Positions 8,003-17,122 of a DNA stretch of 49,277 bases are shown here, piece after piece. The DNA is from Planctomycetota bacterium. Its GTDB lineage: Bacteria; Planctomycetota; UBA1135; GCA-002686595. Each line of letters begins with the position of its first letter. Position 1 is the first letter of the stretch. The notes under the pieces were generated by a model, which saw only the letters and a program-made list of their open reading frames with translations, had not been told where the DNA came from and did no database searches. The stretch spans positions 1 through 49,277 of the forward strand of contig JAKLKU010000030.1 of NCBI GenBank assembly GCA_023150475.1. Direction: 5' to 3'. The position numbers and the translations under genes were made by a program.

Positions 8003-9703
8003 CTACTTGTCGTCGAGCGTCGTGCGCAGGACCTCTTCGAGCGAGGTCTTGCCGCGCGCCACGTTCAAGAGACCGACGCGCCGCAGGGTCAACATCCCCG
8101 CGTCGATCGCGACGTTCTTGATGTCCTGCGCTGATCGGCCTTCGACGATCATTCGCTTGAGCTCCTGATTGAGAGCCAGCGTCTCGAGGATCGCGAAACG
8201 GCCCTTGTAGCCTTCCTTGCAGCGCGGGCAGCCGGCCGGGTTCGGCCCCCACAGCTCGAGGCCCTGCAGCTCGTTCTCGAGGAACCCGACGGAAAGAAGT
8301 TCCTTGTGCGGCAGCTCGATCTTGACGCGGCAGGACGTGCAGAGCTTGCGGGCGAGACGCTGCGCGCCGACGCAGAGGAGCGAACTCGAGACCATGAACG
8401 GATCGATGCCCATGTCGACGAGACGCGTGATCGTCGTCGCCGCGTCGTTGGTGTGCAGCGTCGAGAGCACCAAGTGGCCGGTGAGCGCGGCTTTGACGGC
8501 GATGTCGGCGGTCTCTTGGTCGCGGATTTCGCCGACCAGCACGACGTCGGGGTCCTGACGCAGGATCGAACGCAGCGCGCCCGCGAACGTCAGACCACGC
8601 TTCGGATTGACCGGCACTTGGTTGATGCCGTCCATCCGGTATTCGACCGGGTCCTCGACCGTCACGACGTTGATGTCGGGCGTCGCGACTTCCTTCACGC
8701 AGGAGTAGAGCGTCGTCGACTTGCCCGAGCCCGTCGGCCCGGTGAGCAGCAACATGCCGTAGGCCGCGTTGATCGCGTTCTTGATGTCTTCCTGCGCCTT
8801 GGGCTCGTACCCGAGGGTGTCGAGCTTCAACGCCATGCTGCCCGTGTCGAGGATCCGCATCACGGCCTTCTCGCCGCCGACGACGGGCAGGATCGACAGA
8901 CGGAAGTCGATCTTGCGGTTCTCGAAGCGGATCTGGAACTTGCCGTCCTGCGGCGCGAAACGCTCGGCGATGTCGAGCGACGCCATGATCTTGAGGCGAG
9001 AGATCAGCGCCGCGAGCATCGAGTTCGGCGGCCGCATCGCTTCGTGCAGCGCACCGTCGACGCGCAAACGCACGCGCACGGCGGTTTCGCCGGGCTCGAT
9101 GTGGATGTCGCTCGCGCGTTCCTTCAACGCCTTGAGCAGCATCAGGTTGATCAGCTTGACCGCCGGAGCGTCGTCACCGGAGACGGTCGACGCGTCGATG
9201 ATCTCGGTCTGCTCCTCCTGGACCTTGATGTCGATCTCGGCGGCGCCGACTTGGCCGAGCAGATCGTCGACCTGTTGCTTGCCGCGGTCGTAGATCGCCT
9301 CGGTCGCTTGTTTGATCGCCGCAGGGTGCGACAGCACCGGACGGACCTGCAGGCGCGACATGCGCTTCAAGTCGTCGAGCAACAGCACGTCGAACGGATC
9401 CGCGATCGCGACGGTCAGGATGTGCCCGTTCTTCGCGATCGGCAGCACACCGTTCTCGGTGCAGATCTCCTGCGTCAGGCACTCGAGCGCCGCCGGGTCC
9501 GGCTTGACCCGGGTGAGGTCGATCGGCGGGATGCCGGCGGCCGTCGCCAGCGTCTCGAGCAGCTTGGCTTCCGTGAGGACGCCTTGCTGCAAGAGCATGG
9601 CGACCGGCTGCGCGCCTTTCTCGCGCGCTGCCGCCCAGTCCTCGTCGGTGACGAGGCCGGCGTCCACCAAAAGGCGCCGGATCTTGCCGGAAATGCGGAC
9701 CAT
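8003..9703 (-). CDS. pilB: Type IV pilus assembly ATPase PilB (GspE family)
   Basis: Protein of 566 aa. An N-terminal GspE/MshEN-type region (residues about 1-150) precedes the secretion ATPase core. Walker A GPTGSGKST is near residue 321, the Asp box contains TVEDPVEYR, Walker B is DVVLVGEIRD near 384, and the His box is LSTLHTNDA. Two cysteine pairs, LCTSC (about 453) and CPRC (about 491), form the zinc site typical of assembly ATPases and absent from PilT. It powers pilus extension at the cytoplasmic face. It lies 16 bp after pilT and directly before pilC. The ATG at 9703 has only a G-rich upstream stretch. Confidence 0.96.
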   Translation of the reverse strand: MVRISGKIRRLLVDAGLVTDEDWAAAREKGAQPVAMLLQQGVLTEAKLLETLATAAGIPPIDLTRVKPDPAALECLTQEICTENGVLPIAKNGHILTVAIADPFDVLLLDDLKRMSRLQVRPVLSHPAAIKQATEAIYDRGKQQVDDLLGQVGAAEIDIKVQEEQTEIIDASTVSGDDAPAVKLINLMLLKALKERASDIHIEPGETAVRVRLRVDGALHEAMRPPNSMLAALISRLKIMASLDIAERFAPQDGKFQIRFENRKIDFRLSILPVVGGEKAVMRILDTGSMALKLDTLGYEPKAQEDIKNAINAAYGMLLLTGPTGSGKSTTLYSCVKEVATPDINVVTVEDPVEYRMDGINQVPVNPKRGLTFAGALRSILRQDPDVVLVGEIRDQETADIAVKAALTGHLVLSTLHTNDAATTITRLVDMGIDPFMVSSSLLCVGAQRLARKLCTSCRVKIELPHKELLSVGFLENELQGLELWGPNPAGCPRCKEGYKGRFAILETLALNQELKRMIVEGRSAQDIKNVAIDAGMLTLRRVGLLNVARGKTSLEEVLRTTLDDK

Positions 9704-9719
9704 GCCCCCCGTTCGGAGT

Positions 9720-10784
9720 TCAGGCCGCTCGGATCAGGGTGCGGAGTTCCGACGGGTCGCTGACCGCGCGGTCGGCGTCCTCGATGCGCACGCGTCCCGA
9801 CTTCACGAGGTCGGCGAGCGCTTGCGCCATCGTCCGCATGCCGAGGCGACCACCGGTCTGGATGTGCGAGTACATCTGGTGCGACTTGCCCTCGCGGATC
9901 AGCGCGCGGATCGCCGGCGTGGCGATCATGGTCTCCATGGCGAGCGCGCGGCCGCGGCCGGTCGCGAGCGGCAGGAGCTGCTGGCTGAACACGGCTTCGA
10001 GCGTGAACGAGAGCTGCGTGCGCACCTGCTGCTGTTGGTGCGGCGGGAAGACGTCGACGATGCGGTTGATCGTCTGCACGCAGTCCGACGTGTGCAGCGT
10101 GCCGAACGTCAAGTGACCGGTCTCGGCGAGCGTCAGCGCCGCTTCGATCGTCTCGTGGTCGCGCAACTCGCCGACCAGGATCACGTCGGGGTCCTGACGC
10201 AGCACGCTCTTCAGCGCCTTGCCGAAGCCGTGCGTGTCGCTGCCGACTTCGCGTTGCGTCACCATGCACTGGCGGTGCTGGTGCGTGAACTCGATCGGAT
10301 CCTCGATCGTGACGATGTGGCCTTGGTGGCTGTTGTTGATGTGGCCGATCATCGACGCGAGCGACGTCGACTTGCCGGAACCAGTCGCGCCCGTGACGAG
10401 CACCAGGCCGGCGCGCAACGCGCAAATGCGCTCGCACACGGCCTTCGGCAGGCCGAGCTGCTCGAACGTCGCGATCTTGGTCGGGATCAACCGCATCACG
10501 GCCGCTGGCGCGCCTTGTTGATAGAAGACGTTCGCCCGGAACCGGCCTTGGCCCTGCAGACCGAACGAGCAGTCGAGCTCGAGCTCCCGATCGAGCTTCG
10601 CGATCTGTTCGGACGTCAGGACGCTCGTCGAGAGCCGGCGGGTGTCCTCCGGCGACAGCGGCGGGCAATCGACCGGCAACAGCACGCCGTCGACGCGGAT
10701 GCGAGGCGGCGAATTGACGCTGAGGTGGAGGTCCGAGCCGCCCTGGCGCACCAGGAGCGACAAGAGTTCTTCCATCGTGATCAT
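9720..10784 (-). CDS. pilT: Twitching motility / retraction ATPase PilT
   Basis: Protein of 354 aa matching PilT in length. It begins with the N-terminal PAS-like domain (LLVRQGGSDLHLSVNSPP). The core has Walker A GATGSGKST near residue 131, VTIEDPIEF, Walker B DVILVGELRDHET, and the PilT His-box GTLHTSD. It lacks the CxxC pairs seen in PilB. The ATG at 10784 is supported by GAGGAG seven bases upstream (complement of 10792-10797). It drives pilus depolymerisation. It is the first gene of the pilT-pilB-pilC set. A second PilT-like gene is at 31320-32903. Confidence 0.96.
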   Translation of the reverse strand: MITMEELLSLLVRQGGSDLHLSVNSPPRIRVDGVLLPVDCPPLSPEDTRRLSTSVLTSEQIAKLDRELELDCSFGLQGQGRFRANVFYQQGAPAAVMRLIPTKIATFEQLGLPKAVCERICALRAGLVLVTGATGSGKSTSLASMIGHINNSHQGHIVTIEDPIEFTHQHRQCMVTQREVGSDTHGFGKALKSVLRQDPDVILVGELRDHETIEAALTLAETGHLTFGTLHTSDCVQTINRIVDVFPPHQQQQVRTQLSFTLEAVFSQQLLPLATGRGRALAMETMIATPAIRALIREGKSHQMYSHIQTGGRLGMRTMAQALADLVKSGRVRIEDADRAVSDPSELRTLIRAA

Positions 10785-10791
10785 GCGGGAG

Positions 10792-10797
10792 CTCCTC
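10792..10797 (-). promoter_or_regulatory. Ribosome binding site of pilT
   Basis: GAGGAG on the minus strand, seven bases before the ATG at 10784. It decides the start within a much longer open frame that continues upstream. Strong Shine-Dalgarno sequences are uncommon in this window, so this one is informative. Confidence 0.75.
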
Positions 10798-10894
10798 GAG
10801 GCAGAAGAGGCTCGTGCATCGACCGCGCGCGCCGCACGACTGAAGCGCACCGCGCGGTCACGCCAGGAAGAATCGTCCGGTGCCGCGAACGGCG

Positions 10895-12502
10895 TCAGCC
10901 CCGGACGGGCGCGGGGTCGCCCAGGGCGCGGCGCAGTGCTCGACCGAGCAGCGCGACTTCTTCGGCCGAATGCTCGCCAAAGAGGCAGATTTGCAGCCAG
11001 CCGCGCTCGCGCAAGTAGCGGCTCCGCCACGAAGTGCGGACTCGGGCACGTTCGAGACGGGTCCCGACCACCGCCGCACGCGGTCCGAGTGGCAACGTCA
11101 GCACGCCGGGCGAAGCGCGCTCCGGTCCGACCAGCGCACGCAGTCCGAGCGCCTCGAGTTCGGCGTGGAGCGCCCGCGCGAGTTCCACGCGCCGCGCGAA
11201 CGAAGCCGGCTCGAGCGCGCCCGGCCACGCCGCGCCGAGCGCCCGCACGAGGTTCGACGAATGCGTGAACGGCACGCCTTCCTCCGACGACCACACGCGC
11301 AGATCGAGATAACGCGGCAAGGACCGACGCGCCGGCGGCAGCGTGCTGCCGTGGAAGACCAGGGCGAGGCCCGCGAGCGCCGCAAGCCCCTTCGCCGACG
11401 TGCACGTCGCCAGTTCGACGCCGCCGAAGTCCACCGGCACGACGCCGACCGAACTCGTCGCGTCGAGGACCAACGGGATGCCCGCCGCGTGGGCGACACG
11501 GCGCAGACTCGCGAGATCGTGCAGCACGCCCGTCGACGTCTCGCAGTGCACCGACCACAACGCGTCGGCGTCGCGCGCGCGCCGCTCGAGTTCTTCGAAG
11601 TCGATGCTGCTCCCCCACGGCAGACCGAGTTCGTCCACTTCGAGCCCCGCGCGCCGCGCGTGGTCGACCAGCCGACCGCCGAACTCACCGGTGACCGGGA
11701 TCAGGACGCGGCGCACGCGCTGGGCGAGTTCGGCGGCGACGACGTCGTTCGCAAGCGTCCCCGAACCGATCAGCGCCGTGACCGCCGGCGCGCCGAGCGC
11801 CCGCGCGAGATCGCGCCGCAGCCGAGCGAACTCGCCGACGAATTCGGCGTCGCGGTGCGAGACGGGCTCCGCGGCGAACGCGGCGCGCGTCGCTGCGGCG
11901 AGCGGCACCGGACCCGGCAAGAAGTTGAGTCCCCGTTCACCGACCAACGCCGCGCCGAGAGCGCGCGGCAGTTTGGCTCGGAACCGCGCGACGTCGAGCT
12001 GCATCGGCTGGAACCACGCGCCTTCCTTGCCGACCAGCGGGCCGAACGCGCGGAATCCGAGTCGTTCGTAGAACGTGATCTGTCGAGTCGTGCCGGAGAT
12101 CAGCGCCTGGTCGAAGCCGAGCTCCCGGACGCGCGCGATCAGCGCCGCGAGGAAGCGCGGCACGAACGTGGAGCGGCGCAGACGCGGCACGATGGTCCAC
12201 AAGCGGACCTCACAGGACTTCCGCGCCGGATCCAGGTGGCGGTCGAGGTCGACGAGCTTCTGATCGAGCGAGAACGGCCGCTGCGTGCGGATCGCCGCCA
12301 TGCCGAGGAGTTCGCGACGCGCTGCGTCGACGCCGATGACGTACTCGTTCTCGTCGTGGAAGCGGTCGACGAGGCGCCGCTCCGCATTCGGCGGATGCTG
12401 CGGGATCTCTTCGACGAACGCGGAGTAGTTCAGCCGGTGCAACGCTTCGAACTCCCACGGGTGTTCGGGGCGCTTGAAGGTCCACGTGCCCGACGGACTC
12501 AT
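10895..12502 (-). CDS. GNAT acetyltransferase / class V aminotransferase fusion
   Basis: Protein of 535 aa with two domains. Residues about 1-190 look like a GNAT N-acyltransferase, with VRLWTIVPRLRRSTFVPRFL (acyl-CoA-binding region) and ISGTTRQITFYERLGFRAFG. The N-terminal half also recalls the autoinducer-synthase/FeeM branch. Residues about 200-535 form a PLP-dependent class V aminotransferase of the alanine-glyoxylate/serine-pyruvate type: SGTLANDVV, an Asp in VLDATSSVG, and the PLP-lysine region TCTSAKGLAAL (Lys near residue 369). Substrates are unknown. Linked domains suggest consecutive steps such as amination then N-acylation. The stop lies 111 bp before the pilT start. The gene overlaps plsY upstream by 4 bp (ATGA). 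Confidence 0.82.
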   Translation of the reverse strand: MSPSGTWTFKRPEHPWEFEALHRLNYSAFVEEIPQHPPNAERRLVDRFHDENEYVIGVDAARRELLGMAAIRTQRPFSLDQKLVDLDRHLDPARKSCEVRLWTIVPRLRRSTFVPRFLAALIARVRELGFDQALISGTTRQITFYERLGFRAFGPLVGKEGAWFQPMQLDVARFRAKLPRALGAALVGERGLNFLPGPVPLAAATRAAFAAEPVSHRDAEFVGEFARLRRDLARALGAPAVTALIGSGTLANDVVAAELAQRVRRVLIPVTGEFGGRLVDHARRAGLEVDELGLPWGSSIDFEELERRARDADALWSVHCETSTGVLHDLASLRRVAHAAGIPLVLDATSSVGVVPVDFGGVELATCTSAKGLAALAGLALVFHGSTLPPARRSLPRYLDLRVWSSEEGVPFTHSSNLVRALGAAWPGALEPASFARRVELARALHAELEALGLRALVGPERASPGVLTLPLGPRAAVVGTRLERARVRTSWRSRYLRERGWLQICLFGEHSAEEVALLGRALRRALGDPAPVRG

Positions 12503-13086
12503 GGCGCGACTCCTTTCCGCCGCACGCCGCTCCGGAGGTCACGCCGATGCGCGAAGAGCACCAACGCGACCAAACACGCCGAGCCCAGGACCGCCGCGCT
12601 CGCGCCGCGGACCGCGAGCGCGATCCACGGATAGGCCGCGAACCCCGCGAGACCGCCAAGCCGCGTGTCTCGCGAAAGGCCGGCCGCCGCGGCGAGCAAC
12701 ACGAGCGCGCAGATCGCGACCAGCGGATCGAGCACGATCAACGCGCCGCCCGCGATCGCCGCGCCTTTGCCGCCCTTGAAGCCGAGCTGCGGCGGCCACA
12801 CGTGTCCCGCCACGGCGCACGCGGCCGCAACGCAGGCGAGCAGCGGCGGTAGCGCGAGCGCGCGAGCGATCCACACCACGGCCGCGCCCTTCGCGAGGTC
12901 GACGAGCGCGATCAGCGCGCCGCCGGTCCGGCCCAACACGCTCGCAGCGTTGCGCGCGCCGAGCGTGCCGCTGCCGAGCCCGCGCAAGTCGACGCCGCGC
13001 GCCGCTCGCACCACGTAGTACGCCGTGACGAGCGCACCCGCGACGTAGCTCGCGCCACACAACGCGAAGAAGCGGCCGGGAGGCAT
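12499..13086 (-). CDS. plsY: Glycerol-3-phosphate acyltransferase PlsY-like
   Basis: Integral membrane protein of 195 aa with about five hydrophobic segments, matching PlsY in size. PlsY transfers acyl groups from acyl-phosphate to glycerol-3-phosphate. Family motif 1 appears as GSGTLGARNAASVLGRTGG (usual SGNxGATN form), and motif 2 is well preserved as GHVWPPQLGFKGGKGAAI. The third motif is weaker (AHRRDLRSG). Divergence in motif 1 leaves room for a PlsY paralog. The stop overlaps the start of the GNAT/aminotransferase gene (ATGA), which suggests joint expression. Confidence 0.82.
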   Translation of the reverse strand: MPPGRFFALCGASYVAGALVTAYYVVRAARGVDLRGLGSGTLGARNAASVLGRTGGALIALVDLAKGAAVVWIARALALPPLLACVAAACAVAGHVWPPQLGFKGGKGAAIAGGALIVLDPLVAICALVLLAAAAGLSRDTRLGGLAGFAAYPWIALAVRGASAAVLGSACLVALVLFAHRRDLRSGVRRKGVAP

Positions 13087-13201
13087 GGCCCGAGCGAGAG
13101 CCTAGCTCTTCGGCGACTTCGCGGCGCAAGGCTCCGGAAAGGAGCGCAGACGCACGCACGGCGCACGTCGCGCCGCGCGTGGGTCCGCGGGCCGGCCGAA
13201 G

Positions 13202-15214
13202 CTACTCCTCTTCGTGCTTGTGCCCGAACTGCGCGAGGATCTTCTGCTGCTCGTTCGCCGGCACCGCGGAGTAGTCGTGCAGGGTCATCGTGAACGACCC
13301 TTCGCCTGCGGTCTGGGACTTGAGTTCGCGTTGGTACGTCTGGACCGTCGAGAGCGGCGCAAGCGCCTTGATGATGGTCAACGCGCCGTCGGCCTCGTTC
13401 CACTGATCGATGACCTGGCCGCGCCGGTGGCTCGTCAAGTCGGAGAAGATCGAACCCGCTGCCTCCGTGGGCACGGTGATCACGAGCTCCATCACCGGCT
13501 CGAGCAGCACCGGGTGCGCCTTCTTGAAGGCGTCCATGAATGCTCGCGCGCCGGCGATCTTGAAGCTCGCTTCGTCGGAGTCGACTTCGTGGAACTTGCC
13601 GTCGTAGACCTCGAAGTCGAGGTCGACGACTTCACTGTGCGTGAGCACGCCTTTCGCGACCATGTCGCGCATGCCCTTCTCGACCGCCGGGATCAAGTTG
13701 CGGGGAATCGATCCGCCGACGATCGAGTCGGTGAACACGACGCCCGAACCTTTCGCGAGCGGCTTGACGCGCACGTAGCACTCGCCGAACTGTCCGCGGC
13801 CGCCCGACTGCTTCTTGTGACGGTAATGGCCTTCGGCGGCCCGAGTGATCGTCTCCTTGTAGTGGATGCGCGGCAGGTGCGTCGTCACTTCGACGCCGTA
13901 GCGCCGCTTGAGTCGCTGCTCCATCACTTGGAGGTGCAAGTCGCTCATCCCGCGCACGACGAGTTCGTGCGTCAACGAGTTGAACTCGCTCTTGAACGTC
14001 GGGTCCTCGGCCGCGAGCTTGTGGAGCGCTTCACCGATCTTCTGTTCGTCGCCGCGAGCCTTCGGCACCACGGCGAGCGCGACCATCGGCTCGGGTTGCG
14101 GCGGCATCGGGAAACGCACGAGCGGCGTGCCCGCACGACTGAACGCTTCGCCGTAGTGCACGCCTTCGACTTTCGAGAAGGCGACGATTTCGCCCGGGAC
14201 GGCCTGCTCGACGGTGTCGCGCTTCTTGCCCGTCATGCGGAAGAGTCCGCCCATCTTCTCGCCGCGATCGTTCGACTTCGGACCGATGATCGGGTCGGCG
14301 GCCTTCAACGTCCCGCGCAGCACGCGGACCACGCAGATCTTGCCGACGTGCGGGTCGGCCTTGACGTTGAACGCGACGCCCGCGAGCGCGCCGTTCGGAT
14401 CCGGCTGGATCGGATTCCCGTCCGCGTCGAGCGTGACCGCCGTGTCGGGGTGCGGTGCGAAGTCGTGGATGAAGTCGAGCAACTTGTCGACGCCGACTCC
14501 GGAGAGCGGATTGCACGCGAGCACCGGCACCAACTTGCCCTGCTGGATCGCGCGCGGCATGTGCTCGCGCAGCTCGTCCTCCGAGAGCGTTTCCGTCTCC
14601 AAATAGCGATTGAGCAGCGCTTCGTCGGCGCAAGCGTCCATCACGCGGTCCATCAAGGAGCGCCGCCAGTCGTTCGCGTCGCTCTCGAAGACGGTCGTCA
14701 CCTTCGAGAACCCCGAACCGCTCTGGTTCGGGAAGAGAACCGGGACGCACACCTCGCCGACCTTCTTGCGCAGGTCCTCGACGATCGCCTCGAAGTCGGC
14801 GTTCGGATCGTCGACGTGCGTCACGACGATCGCGCGGCCGCGCTTCCAAGCCGCCGCCGTCTCGAGCTTCTTGCGCGCGTTGTAGGTCACGCCGCTCGTG
14901 CAACTGATCACTCCGACGGTCAGGTCGGTCGCGAAGATCGCGGCGTTCGCACTCGAGACGAAATCCGGGTAGCCCGGCGTGTCGATGAACGTCCAGAAGT
15001 ACCCGTCCTTGATCGCCTGGACCATGCCGCCTTGGAGCGTGTGGCCCTTCTCCTGCTCCTCCGGCTCGATGTCGACGAGGCTCGTCTTGTCGGCAACCGA
15101 ACCTTTGCGTGCCGTCGCGCCGACCAAGAACGCGAGCGCGTCGACCAAACTCGTCTTGCCCGCGGACGGGTGGCCGACGAAGGAGACGTTGCGGATGGCG
15201 TCGAGTGCAGTCAT
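13202..15214 (-). CDS. fusA: EF-G-like translational GTPase (paralog type)
   Basis: Protein of 670 aa with EF-G domains I-V, slightly shorter than canonical EF-G (about 690-700). G1 is GHPSAGKTSL (residues 14-23). Switch I reads DIEPEEQEKGHTLQ instead of the usual ExxRGITI form. G3 is DTPGYPDF. The G4 position reads THVDD where NKMD is expected, so two of the three key residues differ. Later domains contain the EF-G signatures GMSDLHLQVMEQRLKRRYG and SGGRGQFGECYVRV. These changes place it with EF-G-like paralogs (FusA2/EF-G2 type) rather than the main translocase. GTP hydrolysis and ribosome binding are plausible but untested. It is a single gene, 115 bp from plsY. Confidence 0.88.
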   Translation of the reverse strand: MTALDAIRNVSFVGHPSAGKTSLVDALAFLVGATARKGSVADKTSLVDIEPEEQEKGHTLQGGMVQAIKDGYFWTFIDTPGYPDFVSSANAAIFATDLTVGVISCTSGVTYNARKKLETAAAWKRGRAIVVTHVDDPNADFEAIVEDLRKKVGEVCVPVLFPNQSGSGFSKVTTVFESDANDWRRSLMDRVMDACADEALLNRYLETETLSEDELREHMPRAIQQGKLVPVLACNPLSGVGVDKLLDFIHDFAPHPDTAVTLDADGNPIQPDPNGALAGVAFNVKADPHVGKICVVRVLRGTLKAADPIIGPKSNDRGEKMGGLFRMTGKKRDTVEQAVPGEIVAFSKVEGVHYGEAFSRAGTPLVRFPMPPQPEPMVALAVVPKARGDEQKIGEALHKLAAEDPTFKSEFNSLTHELVVRGMSDLHLQVMEQRLKRRYGVEVTTHLPRIHYKETITRAAEGHYRHKKQSGGRGQFGECYVRVKPLAKGSGVVFTDSIVGGSIPRNLIPAVEKGMRDMVAKGVLTHSEVVDLDFEVYDGKFHEVDSDEASFKIAGARAFMDAFKKAHPVLLEPVMELVITVPTEAAGSIFSDLTSHRRGQVIDQWNEADGALTIIKALAPLSTVQTYQRELKSQTAGEGSFTMTLHDYSAVPANEQQKILAQFGHKHEEE

Positions 15215-15371
15215 CGAAGCTTCTTGCGCGTTGGGGACGTGGAGTGTGACGAGCGGACGCCACCTGCGCAGGCGGCGTCCGCCGGGAACGAGGCGTCATC
15301 CTAGCGTCGGAGCTCCGACCGGCGGGAGGCCACGAGCCTGCGCCGAAGTTCGGAGCCGCGCCGGAAAACGA

Positions 15372-15395
15372 CGAGGCCCGCCGAAGCGGGCCTCG
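15372..15395 (-). terminator. Hairpin terminator after the OmpA-like gene
   Basis: A perfect 10-base stem (15372-15381 with 15386-15395) closes a CGAA tetraloop. On the minus strand it lies 25 bases past the stop at 15421 and is followed by GTCGTTTTCC, a short U-tract. Confidence 0.88.
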
Positions 15396-15420
15396 CGCTC
15401 TTACGAAAACTGCGTCGGGA

Positions 15421-16074
15421 CTACTTCGAGTGCACCGTGATCTCGACGCGGCGGTTCTTCGCCTTGCTCGCCTTCGTGTCGTTCGAAGTCAGCGGACGGT
15501 ACTCGCCCCAACCCGCGACGACGCACTGACCATCGGCGAGATTCGCGTCCTCGACCAAGTAGTGCAGCACGGCCATCGAGCGTGCGATCGACAGCGCGCG
15601 GTTCGACTCGAACTTCGACTTCTGGATCGGATCGGAATCCGTGTGGCCTTCGATCCAGTACTCGTCGTCCGGGTACTGCGCCTTCAGCGTCTTCGCGACC
15701 GCCGCGAGCGCTTGTTTGCCCTTCGACGAGAGCTCGGCCTTGCCCGAGTCGAACGTCACGTCCGACGAAATGGTGATGACCATGTTCCCGTCGCGCATGC
15801 CGTAGCTGACGCCTTCGCGATCGAGGTCGGGGAAGTCTTGCGCCGTCGTGCGCACCGGCTCGGCGAGCAAACGCGCGTGCGCGTCCGCGAGTTGGCGATC
15901 GAGGCTCGCGTTCTGCGCGTTGAGGTCGCGGTTCTGGTTCTTGACCGCCGTGCGCTCTTCGCGCAGCGCCTTGATCTCGGCGTCGCGGTCGGCGAGCGCT
16001 TGTTGGTAGCGCGAGTTCGTGCAGCTCGCGAGCGCGAGTGCGACGAGCGCCAGGCTCCACAATTTGAACTTCAT
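15421..16074 (-). CDS. OmpA-family peptidoglycan-binding lipoprotein (Pal-like)
   Basis: Protein of 217 aa. The ATG at 16074 gives signal peptide MKFKLWSLALVALALASC with lipobox LASC, so it should be lipidated and held in the outer membrane. Residues about 25-65 form a coiled coil (QALADRDAEIKALREE and similar). Residues about 95-217 are an OmpA C-terminal domain, with FDSGKAELSSKGKQAL, EGHTDSDPI, SNRALSIARSMAVLHYL and NRRVEITV. This domain binds meso-DAP-containing peptidoglycan. A purine-rich AAGGGA lies 11 bases upstream of the start. The gene stands alone with its own terminator. A Pal or OmpA-lipoprotein role in tethering the envelope is likely; no tol genes are nearby. Confidence 0.92.
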   Translation of the reverse strand: MKFKLWSLALVALALASCTNSRYQQALADRDAEIKALREERTAVKNQNRDLNAQNASLDRQLADAHARLLAEPVRTTAQDFPDLDREGVSYGMRDGNMVITISSDVTFDSGKAELSSKGKQALAAVAKTLKAQYPDDEYWIEGHTDSDPIQKSKFESNRALSIARSMAVLHYLVEDANLADGQCVVAGWGEYRPLTSNDTKASKAKNRRVEITVHSK

Positions 16075-16204
16075 GTCGGATCGAGTCCCTTCTCGGAGAG
16101 ACGTTGTGAGCGTGATGTGCGTGGGAGGAAAGCCGCGTCCTGCCGCGCGATCCGGCGCCGTTCGGGCGCACTCGGGCGCCGCGCGGCGAACACGCATTCA
16201 CGCT

Positions 16205-17122
16205 TCAGAACCAGGCGCGCACATCATTCCAAGCGACCAGCACGATTCCAATGCCGAGCGCGAGATACGGCCCGAAAGGCAAGTAACGGCCGATGATCCG
16301 CGCGGTCTGGAACGACCGTCCGAACGAACGGTTCGCGCGGCGCCTCCGGACTCGCGAGCGCGCGACGAAGAGCACTCGGACGATGTTCGCGACGCCGACC
16401 ACCGACGCGACCAACGACGCGACGAGCAGCGCCGCGAGCGTCCCGCCGGGTCCGAGCAGACCGCCCGCCCCGCACAGGAGTTTGACGTCGCCGAAGCCCA
16501 TCGCTTCGCGACCGTAGAGTCGCTCGCCGAGCCAGCCGATGCCCCAGAGGATGCCGCCGCCGGTCGCCATGCCGGCGAGCGTCGCGACGAGCGCCGGCCA
16601 CCGGCCGATCGGCGCGCCGTGGGAAAGCTCGCGTGCGATCCACGTGTCGGCGTGGATCTCCGGGAGCAGCAACGCGACGAGCGGAGCGAGGACGATGCCG
16701 CCGATCGAGACCTCGTCGGGGATCTCGAAGCAGTCGAAGTCGACGAACGTCGCGACGACGAGCCCCGCGAGCACCAGCAGGTGCACGCCGAGGAGCCCCC
16801 ACTGCTCCGGCGCGAGCCGAGCCGCCGCGAACGCCCAGAGCCCCGCGGTCAGCAGCTCGACGAGCGGGTACCGCCACGGGATCTTCCAGCGACACCCGGC
16901 GCAACGCCCGCGCAACGCGAGCCACGACACCACGGGCACGTTCTCGTACCAACGGATCTGACGCTTGCAGTTCGGACAGGCGGAACGCTTCGGGTTCGAG
17001 ACCGTGACGTCTTCCCGCGGCAGGCGATAGATCGCGACGTTCAGGAACGAGCCCACGAAGAGGCCGAAGATGCCCGCGACGGTCGCGCGCAGCGTGTCCG
17101 AGAGCTCGTACCAGCCGATCAA
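16205..17122 (-). CDS. pilD: Prepilin peptidase / N-methyltransferase PilD
   Basis: Polytopic membrane protein of 305 aa of family A24. The N-terminal methylase-associated domain carries the zinc cysteines C49, C52, C74 and C77 (CPNC and CAGC). The catalytic aspartates of the GxGD aspartyl protease type lie in VDFDCFEIPD (about 128-136) and GFGDVK (about 211). It cleaves and N-methylates prepilins such as the product of 5773-6507. The TTG start at 17122 overlaps the stop of the upstream lipoprotein gene as TTGA and has GGAGG about nine bases before it, so translation is coupled to that lipoprotein. Confidence 0.94.
   Translation of the reverse strand: MIGWYELSDTLRATVAGIFGLFVGSFLNVAIYRLPREDVTVSNPKRSACPNCKRQIRWYENVPVVSWLALRGRCAGCRWKIPWRYPLVELLTAGLWAFAAARLAPEQWGLLGVHLLVLAGLVVATFVDFDCFEIPDEVSIGGIVLAPLVALLLPEIHADTWIARELSHGAPIGRWPALVATLAGMATGGGILWGIGWLGERLYGREAMGFGDVKLLCGAGGLLGPGGTLAALLVASLVASVVGVANIVRVLFVARSRVRRRRANRSFGRSFQTARIIGRYLPFGPYLALGIGIVLVAWNDVRAWF

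Noticed and set aside
13159..13175. Terminator after the EF-G-like gene
   Set aside because: Only a 6-base GC stem with a 5-base loop and no U-tract, easily expected by chance in this composition.
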